From the NCBI GenBank assembly GCA_030867875.1, contig JAOWCC010000903.1, positions 1 to 64,000 of the forward strand: 64,000 bases of DNA, given 5' to 3'. A program made the translations under genes and the position numbers. The notes under the pieces were generated by a model. The model was not told the origin of the DNA and did no database searches. It was given only the letters and a program-made list of their open reading frames with translations. Each line of letters begins with the position of its first letter. The first letter of the stretch is position 1. Shown one piece after another: positions 45,033 through 56,251 of the stretch. The DNA comes from Actinernus sp. WN-2022. Lineage: Eukaryota; Cnidaria; Anthozoa; Actiniaria; Actinernidae.

Positions 45033-45037
45033 AGGAA

Positions 45038-46870
45038 CACATCTCTCCTAGCTGTGATTTAAGACTTTCCAAAGGACAGTCTCTTATGCAACCACAACAA
45101 TAAACACTTGACAGCCAAAGCTGAACCGTTACGCAACTCATTAAATTCCTTTCAACGTTCTTACAGTGAAAATCACTTTTCTTTTGCAATGTAACTTTAA
45201 TGTTGCTATCGCCACGTTTCACCGCTCATGTTCTTTACACTCACACTCCCACGATTAGAGGCGATAAAAATAACCCAAATGATTATTATTTTACCTTGTC
45301 AAAAATCGAAAGGTAACCTCAACCATGTACATTTCATAAATATCAATCTCTTCTAACGATTTCACTGAAATTGGTAGAGATTATGAAGGAGACAATCGGT
45401 TACATTTATTAACTGCTATTTGCCCATTAAAAATTGTGCAACGGAGATACCACGGTTACAAGACATGACAGACCCCCTAAACTAGAACCTAACACCTAAT
45501 AGCAACCCTTACGGTATTCTAGAAGATGTTATTACTAAAAATATGTTACAATCATTGGTTTGCCATTCACACATTATGCCGGAGATGATAGGCCAATTTA
45601 TTTTTATTATGACATTTAAAAAAAATTGGCTTCCTAACCCTAGGATTAGGGTTAAGTGGTTAGGTTACGGTTTCTGCTTATGGAATTTAACTATTCTTTA
45701 GAAAATACCCTATTTTTCTTCCTTCGTTGAATAGCTTGAAAATTTCCAAGAATCAAGATGGAGGCCACTGAAAGCGCGGTAAAACATACACTGTACGTAA
45801 GATTGTCATGTTTTGAAACGTAGCATTTTTTTAACAGCCATTTTCTATTATTATTCTTAGGGTAATTTAGGAAATCATTGTTCTAATTTCTAAGCTATAA
45901 ATCAATATAAATCCAGTTCCCGATTTGACTAAAAAAATTAGGTAGAATTCTCTGTGTGTATCTATGTGTGTCTTTTATTTCTCCGACCTAGTAATTTAAT
46001 TCAGCCATGTAAACTGGCTCCCTGGCATTTTTAGCTTTCTAGTTATTTCAGGGTGCCAGTATCCTTTAAATATTCCAATTTCTTTTTTCTCTGTCAATAC
46101 TATATGTAAGTAATAGGGTAAATAAAGTTGTTGTTGACACAAACACACGAGTGTCGTGAAGAAAACTAAATTTCAGTTCTTGAAGGAATTAATTCTTCAT
46201 TGACTTACCACTGAATGACGATCGAAATCTCCCAGTAACGTGTATTATGTTGTAGGACTGATAAAGAGAAAAAAGTCAACCAAGGAAATTTTGAAAAATT
46301 AACTGAACCTGCGAATTTAAGTGATAAAAGTTCTTAATTCAGTGAACTTTGACTCTATTTATACTTATAATTAAACACTTTTCAAAGGCTTATAATTTAG
46401 TCAGTCAAGTATCTGTCAAGAAATCATGACTGGTGATCTCTTAAAAAGCATCTAACAGATTAATACAAGCAATCAAGAAAAGTGTAGTTGTTTAATAGTG
46501 GTGTACCTGAGTTATACATTCATCATCTTTATTAATTATTAGATTAAAGATGTACTCCATGTAGTATTCTCTATTTATGGTGTAGTATTACTGAAAGTAA
46601 GAGGCGGTTAGGGAATATTAAAAACCATAACCTTTTTCCTTTTGCAAACGGAAATCCTTACTCTGTCAGGTTCATATTACAGATCTTGCAAGCTTATTTA
46701 AAGCCATTTACCCTCACGTCTACAATGTCACTTTTTGAAATTATTTGAGAAGTGTTTTCCCCTTTTTATTTTCCTTGCTTTTAAGATATTATTTTACTTT
46801 ATTTTACTTATCTTTTGAGCTTGTGGACTTGGTTTTCCTGTTTTTGACCTCCTTGTAGTTCCATAGTATC
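45038..46870. other. Host flank of the array, no gene recognised
   Basis: AT-rich unique-looking DNA with no credible long frame. It contains a perfect 8-bp telomere-like palindrome (TAACCCTA/TAGGGTTA at 45635-45654). A segment at about 45985-46135 ends in GGTAAATAAAGTTGTTGTTG, which looks like a LINE 3-prime tail. Confidence 0.5.
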
Positions 46871-46929
46871 ATGTGCTGCTGTTGCCATGGCTATGGCAAT
46901 CTCCATGGCCTGTGCGAAACACAGGCCTC

Positions 46930-48900
46930 CAAACTTGAAACATTTCTGACCAAATTATATTCTCTCTTTGAACAAATTCATGTGGAGAACAAATGCTGCA
47001 CTATATTAGGTGATTTTAATATTAATTTATTAAATTATGAAAATCATACTCTAACAGAGGACTTTATAAACACTTTCAATTCACATTTCTTTGAATCCCA
47101 TATACTCAAGCCTACTAGGATTACTAATTATTCCTCAACTCTAATTGATAATATATTTTTTAATTCAATGGATTATCAAACTATTAGTGGTAATTTATTA
47201 TCTGACTTATCAGACCATTTACCCATTTTTAAAATTATTAATCAGTTAATTGCATGCCCACCAAAAGAAAGAACATACAAAAGAGATTATTCTAAACTTG
47301 ATAAAGAATCTCTTTTGAATGAATTTAGGTCTGTTGATTGGCTCAATGTATTATATGGTTCACAAAATGTTAATGAGATATTCAATTTATTTTTCACCAA
47401 AACCTCAGATATTATTGATCGTCACATCCCATTAAGACAGCTATCTAGAAAGGAAGTTAGTTTTCACTTAAAACCCTGGATAGCTCGAGGCCTAAGATTT
47501 TCAATCAATACAAAGAACAAGCTATATATACATTATATTAAAACAAGAAGTATTATTAGTCACTGTAAATATAAACTGTATAGGAATATGCTGAATCACT
47601 TGCTGAAGCTTAGCAAAAAAAACTATTCTATAGAATATTTCTCAAAAAACCAGTCTAATGCAAAGAGAATATGGAAAGGGATAAGAGAATTGGTGAATAC
47701 CAAATCCAAAGCCTCCCTTTCCCCTACTAGGATAGGTAATCAGGTAATTAATAATGTTAAGGAAATTGCCAATGAGTTCAATAACTTTTTGGCTAATATT
47801 GGGTTGAACCTAGCTGCATCTATCCCACTTACTAATTCATCTTTTAGAGATTACTTAGATCAGCCACAACTTTCTAGTTTCTTCCTCTCTCCTACTACAG
47901 CATTGGAGATTGAAGATGTCATTAATACTTTTATTTCAGGTAAAGCAGCTGGGCCTTATAGTATTCCTGTATCAATCTTGAAGATTATATCCACATTTAT
48001 ATCCTACCCCTTAGAAATCCTCTTTAATTACTCTTTCAAATCTGGTATTGTCCCAGATCAATTTAAAGTTGCAAAAGTTATTCCAGTCTATAAAGAAAAT
48101 TATGTGCTTTCTGTTTCTAATTATCGTCCCATCTCTATATTCTGTGCTTTCTGTTTCTAATTATCGTCCCATCTCTTTACTTTCAATATTCAACAAGATT
48201 CTTGAAAGACTAATGTATAATATACTTATAAGTTATTTTAACAATTTATCTGTTATTTATGATCAGCAATTTGGATTTAGATCCAATCATTCAACATTTG
48301 ATGCACTCATTCTGTTAATTGACAAGATTAAACAATATATTGATAAAGGCACTTATTCCTGTGGCATCTTCATAGACCTGTGTAAGGCTTTTGATACAGT
48401 TGACCATAACATATTATTGACTAAACTAGAATATTATGGAATCAGAGGTATTGCATTAGACTGGTTTGCCTCCTACCTGGATAATAGGAAACAATTCGTA
48501 TCAATATCAAATACTAACTCTGACTGTCTTCCAGTTTTATGTTTCTTATTTATATTAACGATATTTACAAATGTTCTGTTTTACTTGAATTTCATCTATT
48601 TGCTGATGATACAAACCTATTTCTTAGTGATCCCAATATCCTTAGCTTAGAATCTAAATTGAATAATGAACTAGAGAAAGTTAACGAGTGGCTCTGTTCA
48701 AACAAATTATCTCTAAATGTTGATAAAACAAGCTTTGTTTTATTCCATCCACCCCAGAAAAGAATTACTCATCAAATGAAACTACAAATCTGTAGTAAGC
48801 CGCTTAAAGAGGATTTGTGTGTTAAGTATTTAGGATTAATGATAGACTCCCACCTAAGTTGGAAAAAACACATAGATTTCTAAGAATAAAATATATTCCT
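46930..48900 (+). pseudogene. 5-prime-truncated, broken non-LTR retrotransposon ORF2 (CR1/Jockey-like)
   Basis: The C-terminal part of an apurinic endonuclease domain is present (LGDFNINLL, later DLSDHLPIF), then a linker with SGKAAGP, then reverse transcriptase motifs: SNYRPIS, the FGFRSNHST box, IDLCKAFDTVDH and LFADDTNLF. A 40-bp tandem duplication at 48103-48182 shifts the frame. A small deletion near 48535 removes the usual VPQGSILGP box and shifts it again. The first 20 or so codons of the open frame (from 46871) look unrelated, so the insertion starts near 46930. Homology fades after 48883 and no 3-prime tail is clear. Inactive. Confidence 0.9.
48103..48182 (+). repeat. 40-bp tandem duplication inside the reverse transcriptase frame
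   Basis: Two adjacent 40-base copies begin TGTGCTTTCTGTTTC. Because 40 is not a multiple of three, the duplication changes frame within the YRPIS motif, which is therefore coded twice. Confidence 0.9.
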
Positions 48901-49610
48901 ATAGTTGAATTATCAGCTTTTATTGAAGCTCCTAGAATTCAAATACATAGTTTCACAACAAATTACTACTTACAACAACATATCTTACATATTTTTGTCA
49001 AGGTATTTCTTCCACGATGTGGAAGGTTACGATTTTTTTCTTCCGATGAAACCCTCCAGTCCTTCTTCCCCATGGCTTTATCAGGGCATGCAATTTAGAA
49101 ATCCAGGGATCGCCTTGAGTATGAAAAACAACAACAAAGACATGACTCATTATACTTCTTTCTCGCAACGTGCATTTTAGCCCGGCAGATCCGTGCAAAA
49201 TCTAGGGCTAAAAGTACTATAAACACCACCAAAATGACTCGATGATCAAGATAAATCGATAAACCGATACTTCTAATTTCTATTCATGTTAAAATATGTG
49301 ACGAAACGTAGAAGAAAAACTAATGACCAGCGTTTGACTTACCGCCAAAATGACACTTTCACAGTTGATTCGCCGCCATCTTGAAAACTTGTCTTTTTGA
49401 AAAAAAAATTATGCTTTGCGGTCGTAGCGCCCACACCACCTGATCTCATATATAATAACTTTTCCAACACAATTTGAAATGAATAATTTTTACACCAAGT
49501 GGTAGGCATTGTCGAGTCAGGATATGTGCTAGAATATTGGACTTGGGAAATAGGCAGATTTCGAGATATCGACGTTTGAAAATCAAGAAATTCCAGTCCA
49601 ACACTGTATT
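48901..49610. other. No intact gene; LINE remnant and tail-repeat sequence
   Basis: Short frames only. The last bases (49594-49610) contain CAGTCCAACACTGTATTT, one mismatch from a motif that recurs in the tails of the SET-bearing blocks downstream. Confidence 0.4.
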
Positions 49611-49690
49611 TGTTTGTTCTTAGCCTTAACGCGCTGCTTGTTTTCGCCGGATTTTGTCATGTTCATACCAGATACTGTCTAGACAATAAC

Positions 49691-50602
49691 ATGCTGTCTC
49701 TTCAGCGCTTGGCAAAACAAAACAAGAGAGGCTGTTTGTGGTCCATTGGATCAAAGGATATTCTACTGGGTAAGCAGGTTGTGTGCGAAGGTGACGAGCG
49801 AGTAAAGGCGTACCGCGAAATAAGTCTACACACGCTAACAGCAACGGGCTTTCCTACAAAATATTGTCAGTCCGACTTCTCAATCACTTATCTTCAGCCA
49901 TGGAATGAACGCCAAACTCTTGAGAGATTCAAAGTAGCATCGAAGAAAGAGTATGAAAGCCATGTTGATTCGAAGTACACTGGAGCACCTTATGGATTTA
50001 CAGTTTCCATGGTCAAGGGATCGCAACCGAGAAGCTATGACAAGTTGGCTACAGGCGAAAGTTACCTTGTGGTTGCACCAAGTCGTGTGGTAGGGATTGG
50101 AGGTTCTTCTACTGGAAAAGGACTGTTCACCATGCGAGATATTAAGCCTGGAACGTGGATTTGTGCTTATGCTCCCTTGGCCCAGGTTGTGCCAGCACGT
50201 GAAGAAAGCGACGGAGATTATGTTTTCACCTTCAAATTCAACAAAGTTCTTGTAGATGTGGATGGTTCTAACTGTCCTATTGGTCTGCGTCTATACGCGA
50301 ATGATGGTACGTTTCCATACTGCCAAAGGGCTACAAAGTTTACCAATATAATCCGTCAAAGAATAAATGCTAAATACGAAGTTCGTGACGGGATAGAACT
50401 GTGGCTTAAAAGTACTAAATTAATCGAGGCAAGACAAGAGGTTTTAGCACAGTATTCCTACGACAATTCGTACTGGAAAAACCCGTTTTCTACTGAAGAT
50501 ATTCAAGTCATCAGGGAAGCCTTAGATAGTGCCCGAAACACGGATGATCTCAACGAAACAGTTACTAACATTGTGCTCCCCTCAAAACTGTCCGCCAATT
50601 AA
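49691..50602 (+). CDS. SET-domain protein carried by a mobile element
   Basis: An open frame runs from 49610 with no ATG until 49691 (MLSLQR). In the second block an ATG sits one codon position earlier, but here that edge was lost. The C-terminal half has the SET signature: a GKGLF turn followed by MRDIKPGTWICAY, a LYANDG segment where SET proteins have RxxNH, and then ELWL, KLIEARQEVLAQYSYDNSYW. The last part fits the usual GEEL-x-x-Y-x-x-YW core. Most SET proteins are lysine methyltransferases; the canonical NHxxxPN is not obvious, so activity is uncertain. Intact here, broken in the second block. Confidence 0.65.
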   Translation: MLSLQRLAKQNKRGCLWSIGSKDILLGKQVVCEGDERVKAYREISLHTLTATGFPTKYCQSDFSITYLQPWNERQTLERFKVASKKEYESHVDSKYTGAPYGFTVSMVKGSQPRSYDKLATGESYLVVAPSRVVGIGGSSTGKGLFTMRDIKPGTWICAYAPLAQVVPAREESDGDYVFTFKFNKVLVDVDGSNCPIGLRLYANDGTFPYCQRATKFTNIIRQRINAKYEVRDGIELWLKSTKLIEARQEVLAQYSYDNSYWKNPFSTEDIQVIREALDSARNTDDLNETVTNIVLPSKLSAN

Positions 50603-51280
50603 ATTCAAAATGTCTAGCTGCTAACCCTTATCAAAGCTACTATAGTTCAAAAGAGGTCAAACCAAGTATAATGGCATGCAGCAGAGCAGCGGAAGGGAGA
50701 ACAAAGACAAGTCCAAATGACAGATACAGCATCCTCCTTCTAAGCCGCACAACACATCTCTGAAATATGTAAGTACAAAAAACATAATTAGAAAATAACA
50801 TTTAATGGAAAGTACGTTTTAATGAGGGGGCTGGAGCTTATTATTATTTTCAATCATGGGGAGAATCGTGGCCCTCCTCGTTGCATTTTGAAGGTAAACA
50901 ATGGTCCCTCACTTGAAGTCGCGGTAAAAAGGATTACCATCCCCAGTAGATTATTACTCTGTGGCAACAATGTGGACACATGATATATACGGCTTCATGA
51001 CTCCTGTACCTTCATTTCCACAAGGAGATGACGAGCAACAAGCAAAGCCGTGACAAGCTGGTGCATGCAGTTACCCATGTATATATTAAATTATCTATCT
51101 ATCGATTGCCGTGACAGCTGGCTTCAGCTAGAGGACACCCTACGTCAGCAAGCCTGCAGCAGTTGTATTGAAATTGACAGTGCTGTGAAAAAGTTAAAGA
51201 AACGTAAAGTAAAAGTCATTGTGAAACGTGAAGATATCGACTTGCATCGAGATTGATGTAAAATGTGAAATAGGTGTGGA

Positions 51281-51282
51281 AC

Positions 51283-51314
<32 letters not shown>
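51281..51314. repeat. ATA/AAT microsatellite
   Basis: About eleven trinucleotide units; the second block (57918-57937) has about six. Confidence 0.9.
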
Positions 51315-51315
<1 letters not shown>

Positions 51316-51316
<1 letters not shown>

Positions 51317-51606
51317 GTATTAGGAGCATCATACATAAGTCTCGATGCTCTTACAATAGTAGAATAACTATTTCTACAAAAGACAATTAATATAATTACA
51401 ATATATATAAAAACTAACTACTACTGAAAATAAAGGTCTTAAGTAATAATTTAAAACGTATTAGGAGCATATATACAAGTCTCGATGCCCTTACAATAGT
51501 AAAATAACTATTTCTACAAAAGACTAATTAATCTAATTAAATATATATATAAACTATAAAAAACTAACTACTACTGAAAATAAAGGTCTTAAGTGATGAT
51601 TTAAAA
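51316..51606. repeat. Tandem pair of about 147 bp in block I tail
   Basis: Each copy starts CGTATTAGGAGCAT and ends CTTAAGT followed by ATTTAAAA. The first holds a GAGCATC/GATGCTC stem with a 13-base loop. Block II has the same pair at about 57940-58217. Confidence 0.75.
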
Positions 51607-53140
51607 TGGCTTAAAGAGTCTGTGCATCTAGATGTACTGGCAGCAAATCCCATAATCTTGCCGCTGCAACTGAAAACGATCTGTCACCCTGATAATAAAT
51701 TAAGTGTAGAGGACCTAAGAGAACATGAAAGGATATCAATGAAAAGAAAGACTTTGAATCGAAGCAATGCCAGGGTTAGGTTAGAAAAGAAAACATCATG
51801 AATTGATAACAAGACGATGTCTTCACGTTAAGATAATAACGTGTAACTGCTATACGGAATCTAGAAAAGAACAAATGTAAATAACAAGCAATATTTGTAA
51901 AATAAATCTATAGATGTTTAACAAATACAACTTTCAATACACTTGTAACAACTTTTTTTAAAGCTATACGTTATACACCATGTTATCTACAGTTTTTACT
52001 TTAAAAAAAAAGTTATACACCAATACAGGGAGACTTAAAAATTTCGAAATAAACTGCACATACTCCACACGTTATTATGACTTAGTCGTTTCTCAGTTAT
52101 ACAAGTTATATCTAAGTTATATACGTTTTTACTTGTTTTTCGAAAAAAGGTTATACACCAATACAGCGAGACTTATGAAATTCTAAATAAAGTGTACATG
52201 GGATACCCCACATGTTATTATGACTGAGTCGTTACTAATTTATACGCCTATCTCTACAGTAATATATTTTAAAATGCACTATTTCAGGGAAACCTGTAAA
52301 GAAATGACATCGTGCATCGTCTTTCAGCTCTACCGATTTAGGGTGGGACGGGTGGGTTGTTTGCGTGTCGACTAAGTCATGGTTATTGACCATACACGTT
52401 GAAGTGAATGCAATCCTAAAGATAGGCTTAAAACTTTATACAAAATGTAAGATTGTACATTTTACATTATTTTACTAGTATACTATGTATAGTATATATT
52501 AACTTTTCCAAAACCGATTCTCGATTTCGTTTAAATTTGTGCATAGTACTAGGTGAGGTACGTAATGCTGTGCAAGGAAAGAGCATTTAAAAGATTTGTG
52601 TTCGAGTTACAGGGTTTTAAAGTTACTATATTTCAGTCAAACACTGTAAATAAAATGGTGTTTTTTGTAAGTGATTTTCAATATGCCGTAAGTTTTTTGC
52701 ATTAGGTCGTATCAAAAATCTAAACCGGATAGAACGGCCTTACATTTAAAGTTACTTGGGGGGGGGGGGGGGGGACGTGGGATTAGCTAATTTCGAAGCT
52801 AAAATCCTTGTTGTTACGCTAGTTTGGTAAAAGTACTTATTTAGAATAAATGATAGATATCCCGAACATTTCAGGTCATTGTGTCCTTTCAGTAAATAGT
52901 TATGACAAATGGCGTTTCATGAAAATCGCACAATTCCAGTCAAACACTGTATTTCTAAAAACGGGAAAATCTCAAATGCTTTGAAATGTCGAAATGACGG
53001 TCAGTGTCTGTAAAGAACCAAGATATAGAGATATGCGGAAAATTTCAGGTTATTTCCTCGTTTCAGTATGTAGTTATTACGAATCGCATTTTACGACAAT
53101 TAGTAAATGTCAGTCAAACACTGTATTTCAAAATTTCATA

Positions 53141-53700
53141 AAATTCAAGTTTCTTGAAATGTCGATATTGCTGTTAGTGTGTGTACACCTTCCTACAATA
53201 TATCTTCAGTGCGTATTACAGATGATTCTGTGCATTTTTCACGAAGTTAAAACGATTCCCGTGAAATGAGCGGGAAAATCACTATTTTGGAAATTTAATT
53301 AAGAGCAATGTCCATATGCAAATTTTGCGCAATAACACGAACTGTAACATGTGTGAATTATAGACGATTCGTTGGTAAGACGGTCTATTAAATGTCCTTT
53401 CAATGTAAATAGTACTGACAGCGTTTCAATAGAAGGCATAATATTAATAGTTCAGGTAATTTTTATCGCCTCCATATGTGGGAGGTGATAATCAGAAGGA
53501 AAGAGAAGCTGACACAAAGTGAAGGAAAGCGAAAGAGAAGCGAAAAAGAATTCCAGCTTTGGACAGCCGACCGGTTAACAGGCTGTTACACATATAACAG
53601 CCAAGAGAGTGAGACAGTAACAAATTCATCAGGTTAGTAGACTGATGCGATGTTCGGAGGAACATGAATACTCTTTGAGGAAGAGCTTAGTTTGCTAGTT
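53141..53700. other. No gene recognised
   Basis: A hairpin near 53467-53492 (ATCGCCTCC with GGAGGTGAT) could mark a small element end. A purine-rich stretch follows at 53500-53550. Confidence 0.35.
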
Positions 53701-53704
53701 TTAT

Positions 53705-54220
53705 CCTGTTGGAGGTTTATTGCCACGGATTGAGACTGCTTACTTGTGGCCATTTCTCTAAGACAGATTTCCTAAGAGAATTGAGACTTGCGAGGTCACT
53801 TGTTCAAGTTGAAGCAACATGTGCACTTTTGCTCGTAACTTCTTAAGGGTAATTGACTAATGTCAGGTCGGATGGATTTCTGCCACCATAATCAATCATA
53901 GACGGTGCAACCTGTGATGGTTCAATGTTCGAAAGAATATTGTTAGTCTTTGACAAAAAGCTACTGCGGCTGATTCGACTCTGTTGGAGGTTTATCGCCA
54001 CGAATCGTAACTAGTCACGAGAAAGCATTTGTCCCAGACGAATTTACGTAAAGAATTGCTTGTACGATATCGTACTGGGGGTGTGAAAGCATTAACAAGT
54101 ATGACGTAGAAACGATGAACGAAATCAGGTAATGTCAGGTCGGATTTATTTCTGCCACCGTAACCAACCACAGACGGTGCAACCTGCGCTGGTTTAATGC
54201 CGAAATTAGGGCGGCAGTTA
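53705..54220. repeat. Degenerate tandem pair of about 273 bp
   Basis: TGTTGGAGGTTTAT(T/C)GCCACG occurs near 53708 and 53981. AATGTCAGGTCGGAT with GACGGTGCAACCTG occurs near 53860 and 54133. The pair precedes the Helitron-like ORF and may be its upstream region. Confidence 0.65.
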
Positions 54221-54473
54221 ATTAACCCTTTCAACACGGAGTTCGTGTAGGGAAGTGGGTCCCTTGATAGAGGAAATGCTATCGAAAAGCATTAGTGTAA
54301 CTAATGCTATCCACAATTGGGCTGTACTTGTTCGTTTTCGAAGTTATTGAATGCTACTGTGATAAATTGCAGAACAAAATTTGAACACTGTTTGCTAGGA
54401 TGCTAAGTAGTTCAGTGTGTACTGCTTGTCATATCATAAGATCTTCAAACGATGTAAATTGTATTTCAGAAAG

Positions 54474-56215
54474 ATGCCGTGGACAGAACAGGACGCGGAA
54501 TTGTTTTGGTCCAGCAGAGATATAAATTTTCTAACGAAAAAAGAGGAATTGGCAGTAGAAGTGCGTCAGTCTGTGGCAGCGAATGCAGCACGTATGAGAA
54601 AACAGAATGACCGAAAAAGAGAGTTTATGGCTAGCAACACCTTTGAGCAACGAGCAACAGATGTTACTGGTCGTGACACTATTCAAAATACTATTGCAGA
54701 TCTGTTGTTTTGGATTACCAACTCGTCGTGGTCGTTTTGTAACGACTGCAATATCGTGGCTAGACAAAACATTACACCGTCTTTTGCCAAAAGACCAATT
54801 ACTAAGTGTGTAAAGAGATGCATTTGCACAGCGAACAGGTATCCTGTTCCCCAGTTCCAAGCAATTACTATTGAATTGCAAAATTTGACGAAACGAGATA
54901 TTTACGTGTTGCGTCCATTCGACGTACACTGTGGAGAATACCAATGCATGCCTAACGGTGTGAAAAATACGATTTTGAGAATAAGTATCAGTGAAAATAC
55001 CGTAGAAGAAAAGATCCGAGCCTTGTCTGATGAACAAACGAAACAAAGGTGTATGACTGCCTATTTGTACTTGATGCAATCGAAAGATTCCTGTTACAAA
55101 AGGTATGTCATGACACGCGAGAACCTGTTACAAAACGGTAAACAGTTCAATACCTATCAACTAAGTAGCAGCAAAGGAATAGAGTGTGCACTTTGGCCCC
55201 ACCTCTATCCGTACGAGGACTGGTGTGATTCGAATTTGGATGGGCAGAACTCCAGACTAAGCTCAAAGGTAAGCTTCATTACGAAGATTTGTTCTGGAAT
55301 CGTAGATTACCAAATGGATTTCGAACTATTGAAGTTCGAATACGATAGGTGGCTTTTCAAGACGGTAAACGGTGCTATTGCAATGGGAAGGAAAATGAAG
55401 TGCTCGCCTGCTAAAGCGCTGGACGCCAAGTTGTTCAGTCCCGAATTTTGGCGATGGAAGCATCGAACGTTGTTGGAAGCATCGAATGTTGCAGCAGTTT
55501 GGATTCCCTTCCGTCTTCGTGACCATCAGTCCCTACGAATGGTCTTTTCCTTGGCCTAAGTGGCTTGAAGATGTGAGACAACAAAGTGGCAAAGCACCTA
55601 CTAAACTGCCAGCATCTGAGACGTTGCATATCGCTAACGTGTTAACTCAGATGGTAAGAGGGTCCCTATGTGGCTCTAATGATAAGAGGTGGAAGTCTTA
55701 TTTATTTCACAACACGAAACAGAACATCTCCAACGTGCAAACGTACTTCTATCGGTCTCCATCGGTCTCCAAACATCTAGATATTTCAGTTTTAACTCGA
55801 TGTTCGACTCATGTCTCGATCGCGTTTCTGCATTTTGTTTTCGAACAACATTTTGTATTAAAGTGTTACCGATTTCTCTTGAACAACTGGCCTTTGAAGA
55901 CTCAAATGTCATATTGTTTGTGATATTTTCCGATATTTACATGTGCTGAAAAGGCACTGGAGTATTTGAAAAGGTTTTGGAACGCTAAAAGCAGCTAAAA
56001 TTGGTCTCTTAGAACATCTAGATATTTCAGTGTACAGCAACACTTTCCGTAGAACAACCAAAACAACAATCAGACGGTATTCCAGTTCACAAATATGACC
56101 GGCAAATCGTCGAACTGTGGTTTCAATGGGAAGACACAGCCGCGATGTCAGAGGAAGAACGTGAAATACTTCTTAGAATTATCCCTGCTATCCATCCCAC
56201 CTGATTTTCCTTGTA
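54474..56215 (+). pseudogene. Helitron-like replicase, N-terminal fragment, frame-shifted and internally deleted
   Basis: Starting near the MPWTEQ methionine at 54474, the frame contains segments I recognise from Helitron-like proteins. These are SWSFCNDCN, a CICTANRYPVP stretch, DIYVLRPFDVHCG, IECALWPHLYP, a LLKFEYDRWLFKTV segment, and after a shift QFGFPSVFVTISPYEW with FPWPKWLE. Cys pairs early on suggest a zinc-binding N-terminus. The shift near 55465 coincides with a duplicated GGAAGCATCGAA. After about 55760 the sequence breaks up; a last coding piece (about 56050-56200) ends in TGA just before the SET ORF. The rolling-circle HUH motif and the helicase are not present. Confidence 0.7.
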
Positions 56216-56251
56216 AAGGAAGGTTGTTATCTTGCTTGCACCAAAGATGTT

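Larger units (their letters stand above)
1..45037. repeat. Tandem array of a 9.2-kb gene-bearing unit (about 4.9 copies)
   Basis: The same gene order recurs head to tail with near-identical sequence. The first RING exon begins at 7791, 17020, 26259, 35450 and 44751, giving periods of 9229, 9239, 9191 and 9301 bp. Units a, b and c are almost identical; d and e share private variants (for example GGTAACAGG where a-c have GATAACAGG, near 31453 and 40755), so the array has subfamily structure. Copy e is the most divergent and carries extra bases at about 39043 and 40220. The window starts inside a unit, so the array continues to the left. Homology stops after 45037, where unit e runs into unrelated DNA. 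Small differences lie mostly in homopolymers and 12-bp minisatellites, as expected from unequal exchange but also from long-read assembly error. Confidence 0.97.
49611..53140 (+). repeat. Direct repeat block I: SET-domain ORF plus non-coding tail
   Basis: Matches the block starting at 56250 with few differences. The tail includes a tandem pair of about 147 bp (51316-51606), an ATA run (51281-51314), a 17-base G run (52758-52774) and repeats of about 170 bp carrying CAGTCAAACACTGTA (52634, 52937, 53111). The block begins exactly at TGTTTGTTCT, right after a tail motif, as if truncated on insertion next to another tail. A 68-codon frame at 51050-51256 is kept in both blocks with two changes; it may be chance. 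Confidence 0.85.

Noticed and set aside
1..45037. Array as an integrated concatemer of a free viral genome
   Set aside because: Not accepted in simple form: each unit carries the same already-decayed transposon and LINE debris, so amplification most likely happened in the host genome. A viral origin of the core module is still possible.
51050..51256. 68-codon ORF kept in both SET blocks
   Set aside because: Two differences between copies and no motif; conservation equals that of the surrounding tail, so it is not counted as a gene.
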